From positions 1,178,001-1,242,000 of the forward strand of contig NZ_SWFM01000001.1 in NCBI RefSeq assembly GCF_005144865.1: a DNA stretch of 64,000 bases, written 5' to 3'. Positions 26,522 to 35,537 of this stretch are shown here, piece by piece. The translations under genes and the position numbers were made by a program. The notes under the pieces were generated by a model, which searched no databases, was not told the origin of the DNA, and was given only the letters and a program-made list of their open reading frames with translations. This DNA comes from Guptibacillus hwajinpoensis (GTDB taxonomy: Bacteria; Bacillota; Bacilli; Bacillales; Guptibacillaceae). Numbering within the stretch: position 1 is the stretch's first letter; every line of letters begins with the position of its first letter.

Positions 26522-27916
26522 ATGAGGAATGAACATGTTGTACAGCAGGCTGTTCAGAAGACGCAGGAGCAGAAAGTGAAAGCTGGATCTTATCATAAGC
26601 TTCACTGGTGGCAATTAACGCTTATTGGAATTGGTTCTATTATCGGGGCAGGTTTTTTCCTTGGAACAAGTCTTTCCATTGAACGCGCTGGTCCTTCAGT
26701 ACTCATTATTTACTTGATCGCAGGGTTTATTGCTTTCTTAGTGTTCAGCGCACTTGCAGAGATGTCTGTTCATGATACAGAAGAAGGCTCCTTTCGGAAA
26801 TACGCACAAACAGCATTCGGTCATTCAATGGGATTCATTAGTGGTTGGATGTACTGGGTTTCCGGTCTATTGATAATGGCAAGTGAAATCACAGCTCTTG
26901 GTCTTTTTACGCAATACTGGTTTCCTGCTGTACCGCTATGGTTGTTAATGATCATCTATACAGCTCTCGGTCTTGGGATCAACCTACTGGGAGTGAATAA
27001 TTTCAGCACAACGGAATCTCTTTTCGCTGTTGTGAAACTAGCTACCCTTGTTGGTTTCATAGGATTTGGTGCACTGTTTGTATTCGACATCGTTTCTCCC
27101 TCTTTATTGATTCAAACGGAGGCGGCGAAGTTTACCACTCTATTTCCAAACGGCTTCATGGGAACTTGGTCAGCGATGATATTCGTGCTTTTTTCATTCG
27201 GAGGCATTGCAGTTGTTGGTTTAATGTCGAGCGAGTTGAAACATAAAGACGAAACACCTAAAGCTGGTCTCGTCACGGTCGTTACCTTAACTATTCTCTA
27301 CATTCTATCGATCTTCTTCGTGCTGTATATGGTTTCCTGGAGTGTCATTACAGAAGATGAAAGTCCATTTGTTACCGCTCTCTCTCAATTCCATATCCCT
27401 TTTATCGGATCTATTTTCACTGTGATCCTAATTACTGCCGCATTCTCCACAATGGTTGGCGCTCTCTTTTCCATTACAAAAGTAATCGTTTCTCTAAGTC
27501 GTGTTGGTGATGCTCCAAAAGCACTTGAAATCCCTACGAATCGAGGCGTTGCCACAAGAGCTTTAGCAGTCAATGCCGTTGCGCTCAGTTTCATGATTGT
27601 CATCTCATACATTCTTCCAGATCAAGTATACGAATACTTAACAACCGCTGCAGGTATTATGCTAATCACGAACTGGGTTGTGATCCTTGCCTCTCAAATT
27701 AAAAATCGTCGTCACTATGCTGAAGCCCCAACTAAAAAAACATATTTCAAGATGATAGGAGCTCCTTTCACCTCATACCTGGGCATTGTTCTCATTGCAA
27801 CGGCGATCGCAGGAGCTGCTTTTCAAGAAAGTGAGCGGATTGGTTTATTCATTAGTGCAACGGTAATTGGAGCTATTTTCGTAGCTTACCTTTTTGTTAG
27901 GAATAAGCAGGCATGA
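26522..27916 (+). CDS. APC family amino-acid permease
   Basis: A 464-residue permease with 12 predicted helices. IGIGSIIGAGFFLGTSLSIE near residue 35 is the APC helix-1 motif, followed by AGPSVLIIYLIAGFIAFLVF and ALAEMS. The start is ATG at 26522 behind AGAAGGAAGG, which sits in a hairpin. Amino acid uptake by H+ symport is expected; the substrate is not evident. It is flanked on both sides by paralogous lipoproteins, an unusual arrangement. Confidence 0.9.
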   Translation: MRNEHVVQQAVQKTQEQKVKAGSYHKLHWWQLTLIGIGSIIGAGFFLGTSLSIERAGPSVLIIYLIAGFIAFLVFSALAEMSVHDTEEGSFRKYAQTAFGHSMGFISGWMYWVSGLLIMASEITALGLFTQYWFPAVPLWLLMIIYTALGLGINLLGVNNFSTTESLFAVVKLATLVGFIGFGALFVFDIVSPSLLIQTEAAKFTTLFPNGFMGTWSAMIFVLFSFGGIAVVGLMSSELKHKDETPKAGLVTVVTLTILYILSIFFVLYMVSWSVITEDESPFVTALSQFHIPFIGSIFTVILITAAFSTMVGALFSITKVIVSLSRVGDAPKALEIPTNRGVATRALAVNAVALSFMIVISYILPDQVYEYLTTAAGIMLITNWVVILASQIKNRRHYAEAPTKKTYFKMIGAPFTSYLGIVLIATAIAGAAFQESERIGLFISATVIGAIFVAYLFVRNKQA

Positions 27917-28001
27917 CATCCCCCTCCACAACAGCCATTTATTAATAATGCTTTGAATAAAACAAACCTCAAGAACCGATAATTGAATTTAAAAGGAGTG
28001 G

Positions 28002-28529
28002 ATGATATTGGAAAAGAAATTCCCTATTCTCTTAGCAACTTGCTTAATGGCCGGAACGCTACTTGCTGGCTGTGGATCAAATGGTGCTGAGGAAAACAGT
28101 AATCAATCGGAGGATAATTCTGCTAGTACAGGCATGGAGGACAACAGTGTAACGGAGGATTCAGCTGGTGGAGAAGGTGCAGGTGACACGAGCACTGATA
28201 ATGGAACGAAAGAGAATAAGGCTGTTAATTTGGATGAAGGGATCGATACCGTCCTTACAAACCTTGAAGAATTAAAGAGCACGCTTGAAAATGCAAGCGA
28301 TGATTATGGTAAAATCAATGAACTAGGCATGTCGATCGACTCAAGTTGGGACGAGATCGAAACACAAATCGAAGAGAACTATCCAGACGATTATAAAACG
28401 ATAGAAGAAAGTCTTTATCCACTCATTGATGAATCAAAGAAAGATGAGCCTGATTCTGCTAAAATGAATGAATTGCTTGATGAGACGATGAAGAAACTGA
28501 ATGAATTTAAAGAAAAAATGGCTACTTAA
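28002..28529 (+). CDS. Lipoprotein with helical C-terminal domain, paralogue 2
   Basis: A 175-residue lipoprotein with signal peptide and lipobox LLAGC, a low-complexity acidic linker, then VNLDEGIDTVLTNLEELKST and ENYPDDYKTIEESLYPLIDE. The signal peptide (TLLAGCGSNGAEEN against TLLAGCGSDGAEEN) and the C-terminal domain match the paralogue at 25.9 kb, while the linker differs. The ATG at 28002 is only 3 nt from AAGGAG, so the TTG at 28008 is an equally possible start. Function unknown. Confidence 0.8.
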   Translation: MILEKKFPILLATCLMAGTLLAGCGSNGAEENSNQSEDNSASTGMEDNSVTEDSAGGEGAGDTSTDNGTKENKAVNLDEGIDTVLTNLEELKSTLENASDDYGKINELGMSIDSSWDEIETQIEENYPDDYKTIEESLYPLIDESKKDEPDSAKMNELLDETMKKLNEFKEKMAT

Positions 28530-28535
28530 ACGTTA

Positions 28536-28578
28536 GAAAGCCCATTCCCTGATTACATTAATCAGGGAATGGGCTTTC
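28536..28578. terminator. Bidirectional terminator
   Basis: An 18-bp perfect stem (28536-28553 with 28561-28578) with flanking T-rich and A-rich runs, between the lipoprotein and the convergent dehydrogenase gene. Confidence 0.9.
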
Positions 28579-28584
28579 TTCTTT

Positions 28585-29964
28585 TTAATACAATTTACCA
28601 TGACGATAGAGGATATTTGATAGCTTCATTACCGTGTGAATATAGCAGTTCTGTCTTAATGGGAATGGATCGCTGAAGAATTGTGGATAGATCGTATCCA
28701 TTGTTTCCTTCATTTTCTTAAACAGCATTGTAAAGACTTCTTCTTCGCTGTAGAATTGCGTCTCCCTGCCTTGTAACCATTCGAAATACGAGACTATAAC
28801 ACCACCAGCATTTGCAAGGATATCAGGTATAATTAGTACCCCATCGTCACTTAATTTGCGATCGGCATCGAGCGTAATCGGTCCATTTGCGCCTTCAACA
28901 ATCATGCGCGCTTTCACTTTGTCGACATTATCTTCATGAATTTGATCTTCAAGCGCCGCTAGTATTAATACATCCGTGTCGAGATAGAGCACGTCTTCTC
29001 GATCTTGAATTTCCGCTTTAATGTCATTCTGACTCAGTGCTTCATTTGTAGTTGGAAGGTCACCATCATGATGTGAAGTGAACTCAATTAGTGCTTTAAT
29101 GTTGAGCCCTTCTTCATTATAAAGGGTTACGTTACGATCGCTAACGGCAACAACTTTCGTATCGAGGTAATTACACGTATACGATTCAAGAGCAGCGACT
29201 GAACCAACATTACCAAAGCCTTGGATTCCAATGGTTAATTGACGCTTCGTGTGATTTAGTGCTGTTTTGGCAAAACGGTTATCATTTTTCTTAAACCATT
29301 CTTCGTTCTCGTTTACAAAATTATGAAGCATATAACGTAGCGTATAGTACACGCCCTTACCTGTTGCTTCTCTTCGTCCTAACGATCCGCCGTTCACCTG
29401 ACTTTTCCCTGTAAAACTTCCACGGTAAGGACGGCCGGGATGAATGCTTTTATACTCACCCATCATCCAGTCCATTTCACGCTCTCCTGTTCCAACATCT
29501 GGAGCTGGAATATCTTTATCAGGACCAAGAATGTCACTGAAATTATGAACGTACTTTTTCGATATTGTATGTAATTCTTTCTCGGTGAACTCACGAGGGT
29601 TAATCACCACGCCGCCTTTTCCACCACCAAACGGTACATCGTGCAGAGTGTTTTTCAAGGTCATGAGTGTAGCAAGATTAATTACTTCATCTTCTTTTAC
29701 GGTCTCATGAAAACGAATTCCGCCTTTATATGGTCCAACAGCGTTATTATGCTGAACACGGAAGGCTGGAATTCTGAGGATTTTACCGTTCTCAAGCGGC
29801 ACACGGAGAAACGATTTCTGAATTTGATTAGGTGTAGAAAGAATCGATTCAAGCGAAGTGAACGCTTTCTTTCTTTCCTCATCTTTGAAATTAGGTAAAA
29901 ATGATTCATCTTCTAGTAATGCATTTAATGATTCTTGTACGACTTCTCCATATTTACTAGCCAA
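28585..29964 (-). CDS. Glu/Leu/Phe/Val dehydrogenase family enzyme
   Basis: A 459-residue amino-acid dehydrogenase, probably NAD(P)+-linked glutamate deamination. Catalytic segments: GPYKGGIRFH, VPFGGGKGGVVINP (active Lys) and PAPDVGTGEREMDWM in the first half, and the Rossmann motif GIQGFGNVGSVAALE near residue 245. A charged insert around FVNENEEWFKKNDNRF (about 215) is longer than in typical GudB/RocG. The best start is TTG at 29964, with GGAGG 7 nt upstream; the ATGs at 29970 and 29988 have no usable ribosome site. Confidence 0.88.
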   Translation of the reverse strand: MASKYGEVVQESLNALLEDESFLPNFKDEERKKAFTSLESILSTPNQIQKSFLRVPLENGKILRIPAFRVQHNNAVGPYKGGIRFHETVKEDEVINLATLMTLKNTLHDVPFGGGKGGVVINPREFTEKELHTISKKYVHNFSDILGPDKDIPAPDVGTGEREMDWMMGEYKSIHPGRPYRGSFTGKSQVNGGSLGRREATGKGVYYTLRYMLHNFVNENEEWFKKNDNRFAKTALNHTKRQLTIGIQGFGNVGSVAALESYTCNYLDTKVVAVSDRNVTLYNEEGLNIKALIEFTSHHDGDLPTTNEALSQNDIKAEIQDREDVLYLDTDVLILAALEDQIHEDNVDKVKARMIVEGANGPITLDADRKLSDDGVLIIPDILANAGGVIVSYFEWLQGRETQFYSEEEVFTMLFKKMKETMDTIYPQFFSDPFPLRQNCYIHTVMKLSNILYRHGKLY

Positions 29965-30003
29965 TTTCATCCCTCCAATAGTTGTCATCTATTAATATCG
30001 TAC

Positions 30004-30026
30004 CCGTTTGAACCTCATTCAAACGG
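30004..30026 (-). terminator. Hairpin downstream of the Gfo/Idh/MocA gene
   Basis: CCGTTTGA pairs with TCAAACGG, 7-nt loop, without a strong T run. Weak terminator candidate. Confidence 0.4.
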
Positions 30027-30051
30027 AATGGATGAAAAGGCTTACGACTAT

Positions 30052-31038
30052 TTATCTATGATCTGCTGGAAAAACGACGCCAATCTGTTTTCGCGCTTCG
30101 TCCATTACTTCAATTGAGCGAAGAGAATTTTCATGAGAATTGATATGTGATTCTGTCTTACCGGATTGAATCAATTCGATAAACGCTTTTGCTTCATACA
30201 TCATCGTGTGCTGCTGAGGCTGACTTAAGTCTTCTACAGATCCATCACGATACTGAATCGTCACGTTCATTGGCGAGCCGATTTTATCAATCAGAATACT
30301 ACCATTTTCTCCTTGAATTTCAGATGGCATGTGGGAATCTGTGATTTTCGAAAACATGATAACGGCTTCTTGATCATCGTATCCAAGTAAAATACTCCCT
30401 TCACCATCAACACCAGAGTCGAGCATAACCCCTTCTGCTTTAATTGAATTTGGCTTACCGAGCATTGAGACAACGGGATAAACACCGTACACTCCGATAT
30501 CCATAAGAGAGCCGTTCGAGAATTCAGGGTTAAATGCATTCAGCACGGTTCCCTCTTTATATGCATCGTAGCGAGAGGAATATTGTCCATAATTCGCAAC
30601 GAAACGACGAACCTTTCCGATCTTATGTAGGTTTTCACGCACCATCTGCATATTCGGCATCACAGTGGATTTCATCGCTTCCATGAGAAGGACACCATTT
30701 TCTTTTGCCGCTTCAATCATTTGTTTCACTTCCTTCTCGTTTGACGCCATCGGCTTTTCACAAAGAACGTGCTTCCCAGCGTTCATGAAAATAAGCGATT
30801 GCTCAGCATGAAGTGAATTTGGACTGGCAATATAAACAGCGTCAATCACATCACTATCCGCCATTTCCTTAAGACTCGTAAATGTTGCTTCCGCGCCATG
30901 CTTCAAAGCAAACGCCTTTGCTTTCTCCTCTGTTCTAGAATAAACTGCAGCAAGCTTAAACTCACTAAGCTCACTTGCTCCTTCAAGAAACATCTCAGTA
31001 ATTTTATTCGTTCCGATCACACCAAAACGTACCATCAT
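30052..31038 (-). CDS. Gfo/Idh/MocA family oxidoreductase
   Basis: A 328-residue NAD(P)-dependent oxidoreductase of sugars or derived compounds. The Rossmann segment VRFGVIGTNKITEMFLEGA opens the protein, YIASPNSLHAEQ (about 70) and the EKP motif in HVLCEKPMASNEKEV (about 92) are family hallmarks, and GSLMDIGVYGVYPVVSMLG (about 176) carries the catalytic Asp-x3-Tyr/His region. GAGGAGG before the ATG. Stand-alone; substrate unknown. Confidence 0.9.
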   Translation of the reverse strand: MMVRFGVIGTNKITEMFLEGASELSEFKLAAVYSRTEEKAKAFALKHGAEATFTSLKEMADSDVIDAVYIASPNSLHAEQSLIFMNAGKHVLCEKPMASNEKEVKQMIEAAKENGVLLMEAMKSTVMPNMQMVRENLHKIGKVRRFVANYGQYSSRYDAYKEGTVLNAFNPEFSNGSLMDIGVYGVYPVVSMLGKPNSIKAEGVMLDSGVDGEGSILLGYDDQEAVIMFSKITDSHMPSEIQGENGSILIDKIGSPMNVTIQYRDGSVEDLSQPQQHTMMYEAKAFIELIQSGKTESHINSHENSLRSIEVMDEARKQIGVVFPADHR

Positions 31039-31070
31039 TATTTCCTCCTCTATTTCAACAAATTCGACAA

Positions 31071-31120
31071 GTGCCTGGCACCATGGGGAGAAAGTCCTGT
31101 GTTCACAGGCACCACCCGGA
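31071..31120 (+). repeat. Dispersed hairpin repeat, copies 10 and 11 (composite)
   Basis: GTGCCTGGCACCATGGGG, then 16 nt, then TCACAGGCACCACCCGGA. The first part has the palindromic core GTGCCTGGCACC without a tail; the second has the inverted loop and the CACCCGG tail. This may be one copy split by an insertion or two partial copies. Confidence 0.75.
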
Positions 31121-31267
31121 TTTTGTCACTTATTGTTCTATGGTTTAGTTTAGTCTTCTCTATTGGATGAATCAATAGATAGCCCTTGAACACAGGTACT
31201 TTGCGTTCACAACTGTAAGGGCTATGGAAGAAATCGTTCAAGATCTAAACAATGAACAACCACGCTT

Positions 31268-31299
31268 AAAAGCGATATCTCAATTGAGACATCGCTTTT
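31268..31299 (-). terminator. Terminator of the 195-residue membrane protein gene
   Basis: AAAAGCGATATCTCA (31268-31282) pairs with TGAGACATCGCTTTT (31285-31299) with one mismatch. Confidence 0.75.
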
Positions 31300-31316
31300 G
31301 TGCTTTCCTTAATAAC

Positions 31317-31904
31317 CTACTCTCTCTTCACTTTCTCTTCCTCATACCGGTCATAGAAAGTTATTAACATTCTCATGCTGTTCTCAAACATTACATGAAG
31401 ATTATGGTACTGAATTTGTAATGTGTCCCTTGAATACGAGTCGGAGTCTCTTAACTCATATACACTCTCTTCGATTGCGAGGAAATTTTCAATAGCATGT
31501 TTTAATTCCATTTTCGCATTAGGTAAGTAGGTTTCCTCAAACGCTAGACTAAGTAATAGATTGCGTGCTTCTTTCACTTCAAATGCAATCTGATTGATAT
31601 CGTCTTGATTTATTTCGACAGGCTCTTCACTCATCATCCACTCCTGATCGTACATTTGGAGAATGTATTGAAGCCGATCGTATGTCATGTCATCATTCGA
31701 AACAGACTCATAGTTGTTGGTAAGATCATTCAATTGCTGCACGTAATCCTCTACAAGATAGGGGTCTGCATGATATGTGAGAGATTTATTAAAGCTAAGT
31801 TCTGAGTACGGATAGAACCAGCTTATACCGACATAGAGAAGAACTATTATCCCAATTCCTATTCCGATTCCAAAAAGAGTTGTAATGTTGAGTTTGCTGC
31901 GCAT
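31317..31904 (-). CDS. Hypothetical single-pass membrane protein
   Basis: A 195-residue protein with a transmembrane helix at about residues 8-30 (Gly/Ile-rich), then a helical, acidic extracytoplasmic region beginning YPYSELSFNKSLTYHADPYL. The start is ATG at 31904 behind GGGAGG; the longer frame would start inside a repeat copy. No family recognised. The predicted long helices suggest a coiled or bundled sensor-like domain. Confidence 0.75.
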   Translation of the reverse strand: MRSKLNITTLFGIGIGIGIIVLLYVGISWFYPYSELSFNKSLTYHADPYLVEDYVQQLNDLTNNYESVSNDDMTYDRLQYILQMYDQEWMMSEEPVEINQDDINQIAFEVKEARNLLLSLAFEETYLPNAKMELKHAIENFLAIEESVYELRDSDSYSRDTLQIQYHNLHVMFENSMRMLITFYDRYEEEKVKRE

Positions 31905-31926
31905 TAACGTCCTCCCAAATTCGCGG

Positions 31927-31944
31927 GTGACAGGCACCACCCGG
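31927..31944 (+). repeat. Dispersed hairpin repeat, copy 12 (inverted loop ACAGG)
   Basis: TTCGCGG then GTGACAGGCACCACCCGG and tail TTTATGTCAAA. Compare copy 5, with the same flanks but loop CCTGT. Confidence 0.9.
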
Positions 31945-31968
31945 TTTATGTCAAACGTTGTCGAACAT

Positions 31969-32865
31969 CTAGATCAAGCGCACGCCTAGTTTCTCTTCCA
32001 GCCATTTCGGCACGACGAACCTTGCTGTCATAAGCGGATCGACGACCTGGCATACTTCTACTTGACCTATTGCACTCATAAGCATTGTAACTTCACCAAT
32101 AGGCATCCCAGTTCTTTCAGCAATACGATCAATCATCATCTCTGTTGCTTGTTTAACTGCTTCATCAAGGGTTTCAGCTGATGCAATCTGAGTAACGACC
32201 TTGTCATTCTCTAGCATTGGTTGAGACATAGGTTCTCCCTTAATCACTTCAAGCTTCACTGTTGCTCTCCCTGGCACCTCAATACCTGAGACGCTCACTT
32301 CACCGTCTCCCATCGCAGCGTGGAAATCACCAAGTCCAAATAGGGCACCTTCTGCAAAAACCGGAAAGTACAGCGTTGCTCCCTCAGTGACCATCTTATT
32401 ATCCATATTCCCACCATGCGCACCTGGTGTGCCGCAAGAGACTCCTTCCCCTTCTGGTGCTACTCCTATTACTCCGATCATCGGATTTAGTGGAATTTCA
32501 AGATCATTGAATAGCGCTCTCCCATCTTTAATCGGGATGATTTTTGATTGCATCTCTTTCAAGCGATGCCCCATCACACCAAGATCCGGTCCTACGACCA
32601 TTACACCCTGATCACCAATCTCAACCTTCTCTATCGTTACCTTTAATACGTCACCTGGCAAAGCATCTTTTACATAGATAGGACCAGTAGTAGGATTAAC
32701 ACGATTCCAATCAATCCCGGTAATTTCCGTTTCTTCTGATTGAAGCTGGTTTTCAAAGCAATCATAAGTTACGATCTCAATCGTTGCTCCAGATGGAACT
32801 ATTTTGACAGGCTGGTGGTCTTTATTAAAGTCATAAATGACCGATTCATTTGAAAGCAATTCCAT
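31969..32865 (-). CDS. Acetamidase/formamidase family protein
   Basis: A 298-residue FmdA/AmdA-type amidase, releasing ammonia from formamide or acetamide. Family segments: GPIYVKDALPGDVLKVTIEK (about 61), NPMIGVIGVAPEGEGVSCGT (about 127), the metal-site HGGNMDNK (about 150) and DFHAAMGDGEVSVSGIEVPG (about 179). GGAGG before the ATG. Nitrogen scavenging is the usual role. Single gene. Confidence 0.9.
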   Translation of the reverse strand: MELLSNESVIYDFNKDHQPVKIVPSGATIEIVTYDCFENQLQSEETEITGIDWNRVNPTTGPIYVKDALPGDVLKVTIEKVEIGDQGVMVVGPDLGVMGHRLKEMQSKIIPIKDGRALFNDLEIPLNPMIGVIGVAPEGEGVSCGTPGAHGGNMDNKMVTEGATLYFPVFAEGALFGLGDFHAAMGDGEVSVSGIEVPGRATVKLEVIKGEPMSQPMLENDKVVTQIASAETLDEAVKQATEMMIDRIAERTGMPIGEVTMLMSAIGQVEVCQVVDPLMTARFVVPKWLEEKLGVRLI

Positions 32866-33229
32866 AAAATATATCCTCCCTTTGATTCTTTTTAACTATT
32901 ATGACAATTTTATCAGTATTTTCCTCTTTTTCACACCATTTCGTCCCCGCTAGTTTCGTATCAGTTCTATTTTGGAATCTTAATTTAATAGATACTCGGG
33001 AAAATATTACTATGAAAATAGACACACTTAGTAAGGATTTACAACGATTCTTCATTCTTACAGTCTATCTTTTATACCAATTCAGGCTCTTACTCTTGCA
33101 TTCATGAAGTCGTTTTCATTAAGATCAGATTGGGAATGCACCTGATGGTTAAAAAAGACATTTTGACAACAAGACCAAATATTCGTTCTCATCACCGATT
33201 CTACGACCACATCGTTCGTCCCTATTTTC

Positions 33230-33257
33230 TTAACACAAACCTAACAATCTATTAATA
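33230..33257 (+). promoter_or_regulatory. PhoP (Pho) box upstream of the alkaline phosphatase gene
   Basis: TTAACA (33230), CTAACA (33241) and TTAATA (33252) are hexamers like TT(A/T/C)A(C/T)A with exact 11-bp spacing. A -10-like TACACT (33278-33283) follows 20 bp downstream with no -35 between, as in B. subtilis Pho promoters. Confidence 0.78.
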
Positions 33258-33322
33258 TCGCCTTTATCTTGGTCACGTACACTGTGGGGTGTGAGACAAA
33301 AACAATTCGGGAGGATTCATAT

Positions 33323-34741
33323 ATGTTTATCAAAAACGCTAAAAAAAAAATTATTCCTTTCGCAGTGATTTCGTCACTAGCGGTTGCAGGATTTTCTGGA
33401 AATGCACCGGGTATTGAAGCAAAATCCGATAAAGACCATAAAGATAAGAACGAAATCGAGAACGTAATTTTCTTAATCGGTGACGGTATGGGGCCAGCCT
33501 ATACGACAGCTTACCGTTCTTATAATGATGATAAATCAACACCATATATGGAAGAGACAGCTTTTGATCAGCATCTTGTTGGTGCTCAACAAACGTACTC
33601 TTGGGATCCTGAAGAAACTGTAACGGACTCTGCAGCAGCTGGAACAGCAATGGCAGCTGGTATTAAAACGTACAATGGCGCTATTTCTGTTGACGTTGAT
33701 AAAGAAGAAGTAAAAACAGTTCTTGAAGAAGCAAAAGAAAACGAGAAAGCAACTGGACTTGTTTCCACTTCTCAAATTAACCATGCGACACCAGCATCAT
33801 TCGGTGCACACGATGAGTCTCGGAATAACTACAACGATATTGCAGATGATTACTACGATGAAATGATTAACGGTGAACATAAAGTAGATGTTCTTCTAGG
33901 TGGAGGAACTTCATACTTTGACCGTTCCGATCGCAATCTAACAGAAGAATTCAAGAAAGACGGATATAGCTATGTTACATCTAAAGAAGAGCTTGCTAAG
34001 GACAAGAACGAACAAATCCTAGGTCTTTTCGCACCTAAAGGTTTGGATAAAGCGATTGATCGTAATGAAGAAACTCCTTCTCTTTCTGATATGACTGAAG
34101 CTGCACTAGACCGACTAGAAAAAGACAAGGACGGCTTCTTCCTAATGGTTGAAGGTAGCCAGATTGACTGGGCTGGTCACGATAACGATGCGGTTGCAGC
34201 GATGAGTGAAATGGAAGACTTCGAGAAAGCTTACGAGAAAGCAATTGAATTCGCGAAGAAAGACAAGCATACACTTGTTGTCACTACAGCAGACCACTCT
34301 ACAGGTGGTATGACAATGGGACGTGACGGTGAGTACCAATGGAATCCAGCTCCACTTAAAGCAGCGAAAAAGACACCTGACTTCATGGCAGCTCAAATTG
34401 CTGAAGGTTCTAATGTAGAAGAAACATTGAACAAATATATCGACCTTGAACTTACTTCTGAAGAAATTGCATCTGTAAAAGAAGCAGCAAAGACTGAAAA
34501 GACAGTAGAAATCGACGACGCAATCGAGAGAATTTTCGACCTACGCTCTGGTACTGGCTGGACAACAGGCGGACACACAGGCGTTGACGTAAACGTCTAT
34601 GCATATGGTCCAGAATCTGAGGACTTTATCGGGCTTCACGAGAATACTGAAACAGGACAAATGATTATGGATCTTTTGGATTCGAAGCACGATAAAAATC
34701 ACGACAATGATGATGACAAAGACCACGATAAAAAGCACTAA
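33323..34741 (+). CDS. phoA: Secreted alkaline phosphatase
   Basis: A 472-residue exported PhoA-type phosphomonoesterase. A signal peptide (about 1-34) precedes VIFLIGDGMG with the metal Asp, the catalytic Ser in TVTDSAAAGTAMAAGI (about 95), QIDWAGHDNDAVAA and TTADHSTGGMTMG and GHTGVDVNVYAYG with zinc ligands. The C-terminal 19 residues are an unusual Asp/His/Lys-rich tail. The start is ATG at 33323 behind GGGAGG. A Pho box upstream indicates induction by phosphate starvation. Symbol assigned by homology; Bacillus species often carry several such genes. Confidence 0.92.
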   Translation: MFIKNAKKKIIPFAVISSLAVAGFSGNAPGIEAKSDKDHKDKNEIENVIFLIGDGMGPAYTTAYRSYNDDKSTPYMEETAFDQHLVGAQQTYSWDPEETVTDSAAAGTAMAAGIKTYNGAISVDVDKEEVKTVLEEAKENEKATGLVSTSQINHATPASFGAHDESRNNYNDIADDYYDEMINGEHKVDVLLGGGTSYFDRSDRNLTEEFKKDGYSYVTSKEELAKDKNEQILGLFAPKGLDKAIDRNEETPSLSDMTEAALDRLEKDKDGFFLMVEGSQIDWAGHDNDAVAAMSEMEDFEKAYEKAIEFAKKDKHTLVVTTADHSTGGMTMGRDGEYQWNPAPLKAAKKTPDFMAAQIAEGSNVEETLNKYIDLELTSEEIASVKEAAKTEKTVEIDDAIERIFDLRSGTGWTTGGHTGVDVNVYAYGPESEDFIGLHENTETGQMIMDLLDSKHDKNHDNDDDKDHDKKH

Positions 34742-34747
34742 AAAGTA

Positions 34748-34784
34748 AAAAGTCCCGCTGCTTCACATAGGCAGCGGGACTTTT
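34748..34784 (+). terminator. Terminator of the alkaline phosphatase gene
   Basis: AAAAGTCCCGCTGC/GCAGCGGGACTTTT stem followed by a T-rich run. Confidence 0.9.
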
Positions 34785-34809
34785 CTTCTCAATGAAGGAG
34801 GTTATTTAG

Positions 34810-35505
34810 TTGAATTATGTACTTGTTACTCTCTTATCGGCATCTCTTTTTCTTGGTGGGTGTGCTGCAAATAACGAAAAGCAGAACGCGGGATCTCAGG
34901 ATGAGTCTTCAACAAAAACAGCCGAACAATCCGAAACGAATCAAAACACAGAAGCAGCAAAAAAGGAATCCACTGACAACAGCATCATGGACAGCCCACA
35001 AGCTCCAGATGATACCTCTTTGACTGAAGTCGGTCAAACATTTGAAGATCAAGATGGTTCGATTACATTGAAAGCTATTTCGAATTACGATGAAACCACT
35101 ACCATCGGAGATATTGAGTTAACCGTTTCAGATGTGAAAGCGATGAACTACTCCCCTTCTCCAGATTTAGTTGATTTCTTCCATGGCTATTCTGATAACG
35201 AGACTCAATTTAACTATGTGAAGTTACGAGTCACGGTGAAAAACACGTCTGATCAGGCAGTTAACTTCGCACCAGTCTCTGTTCTAGAAACAAGCAACGA
35301 GAAAAAGGGGTTTGAAGATGACTTTTATCTTGAGAACTTATACGGAGACTACGCACCAGGTGAAGAGAAAACCGGTCAGCTTGGCTTTGTTCTCAATAAG
35401 ACGGATGTTGAAAAACTAGAATCTATTACGGTGCATACGAGCGATGTATTCGATGAGAAGAAAGAATCACTAACTAAAGGCAAATCAATCTCTATTCCAT
35501 TCTAA
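34810..35505 (+). CDS. DUF4352-type lipoprotein
   Basis: A 231-residue lipoprotein: signal peptide with lipobox LFLGGC (Cys near residue 18), a Glu/Gln/Thr-rich linker to about 70, then an immunoglobulin-like domain with IELTVSDVKAMNY and FNYVKLRVTVKNTSDQAVNF, typical of DUF4352. TTG start, 8 nt after GAAGGAGG. Bound to the outer face of the membrane; function unknown. Separated from phoA by a terminator, so not clearly in the same unit. Confidence 0.85.
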   Translation: MNYVLVTLLSASLFLGGCAANNEKQNAGSQDESSTKTAEQSETNQNTEAAKKESTDNSIMDSPQAPDDTSLTEVGQTFEDQDGSITLKAISNYDETTTIGDIELTVSDVKAMNYSPSPDLVDFFHGYSDNETQFNYVKLRVTVKNTSDQAVNFAPVSVLETSNEKKGFEDDFYLENLYGDYAPGEEKTGQLGFVLNKTDVEKLESITVHTSDVFDEKKESLTKGKSISIPF

Positions 35506-35529
35506 AGACTCCCAATTGGGGGTCTTTTT
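35505..35529 (+). terminator. Terminator of the DUF4352 gene
   Basis: AAGACTCCC/GGGGGTCTT stem with loop AATT, then TTTTTGG, directly after the stop codon. Confidence 0.8.
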
Positions 35530-35537
35530 GGTGAATT

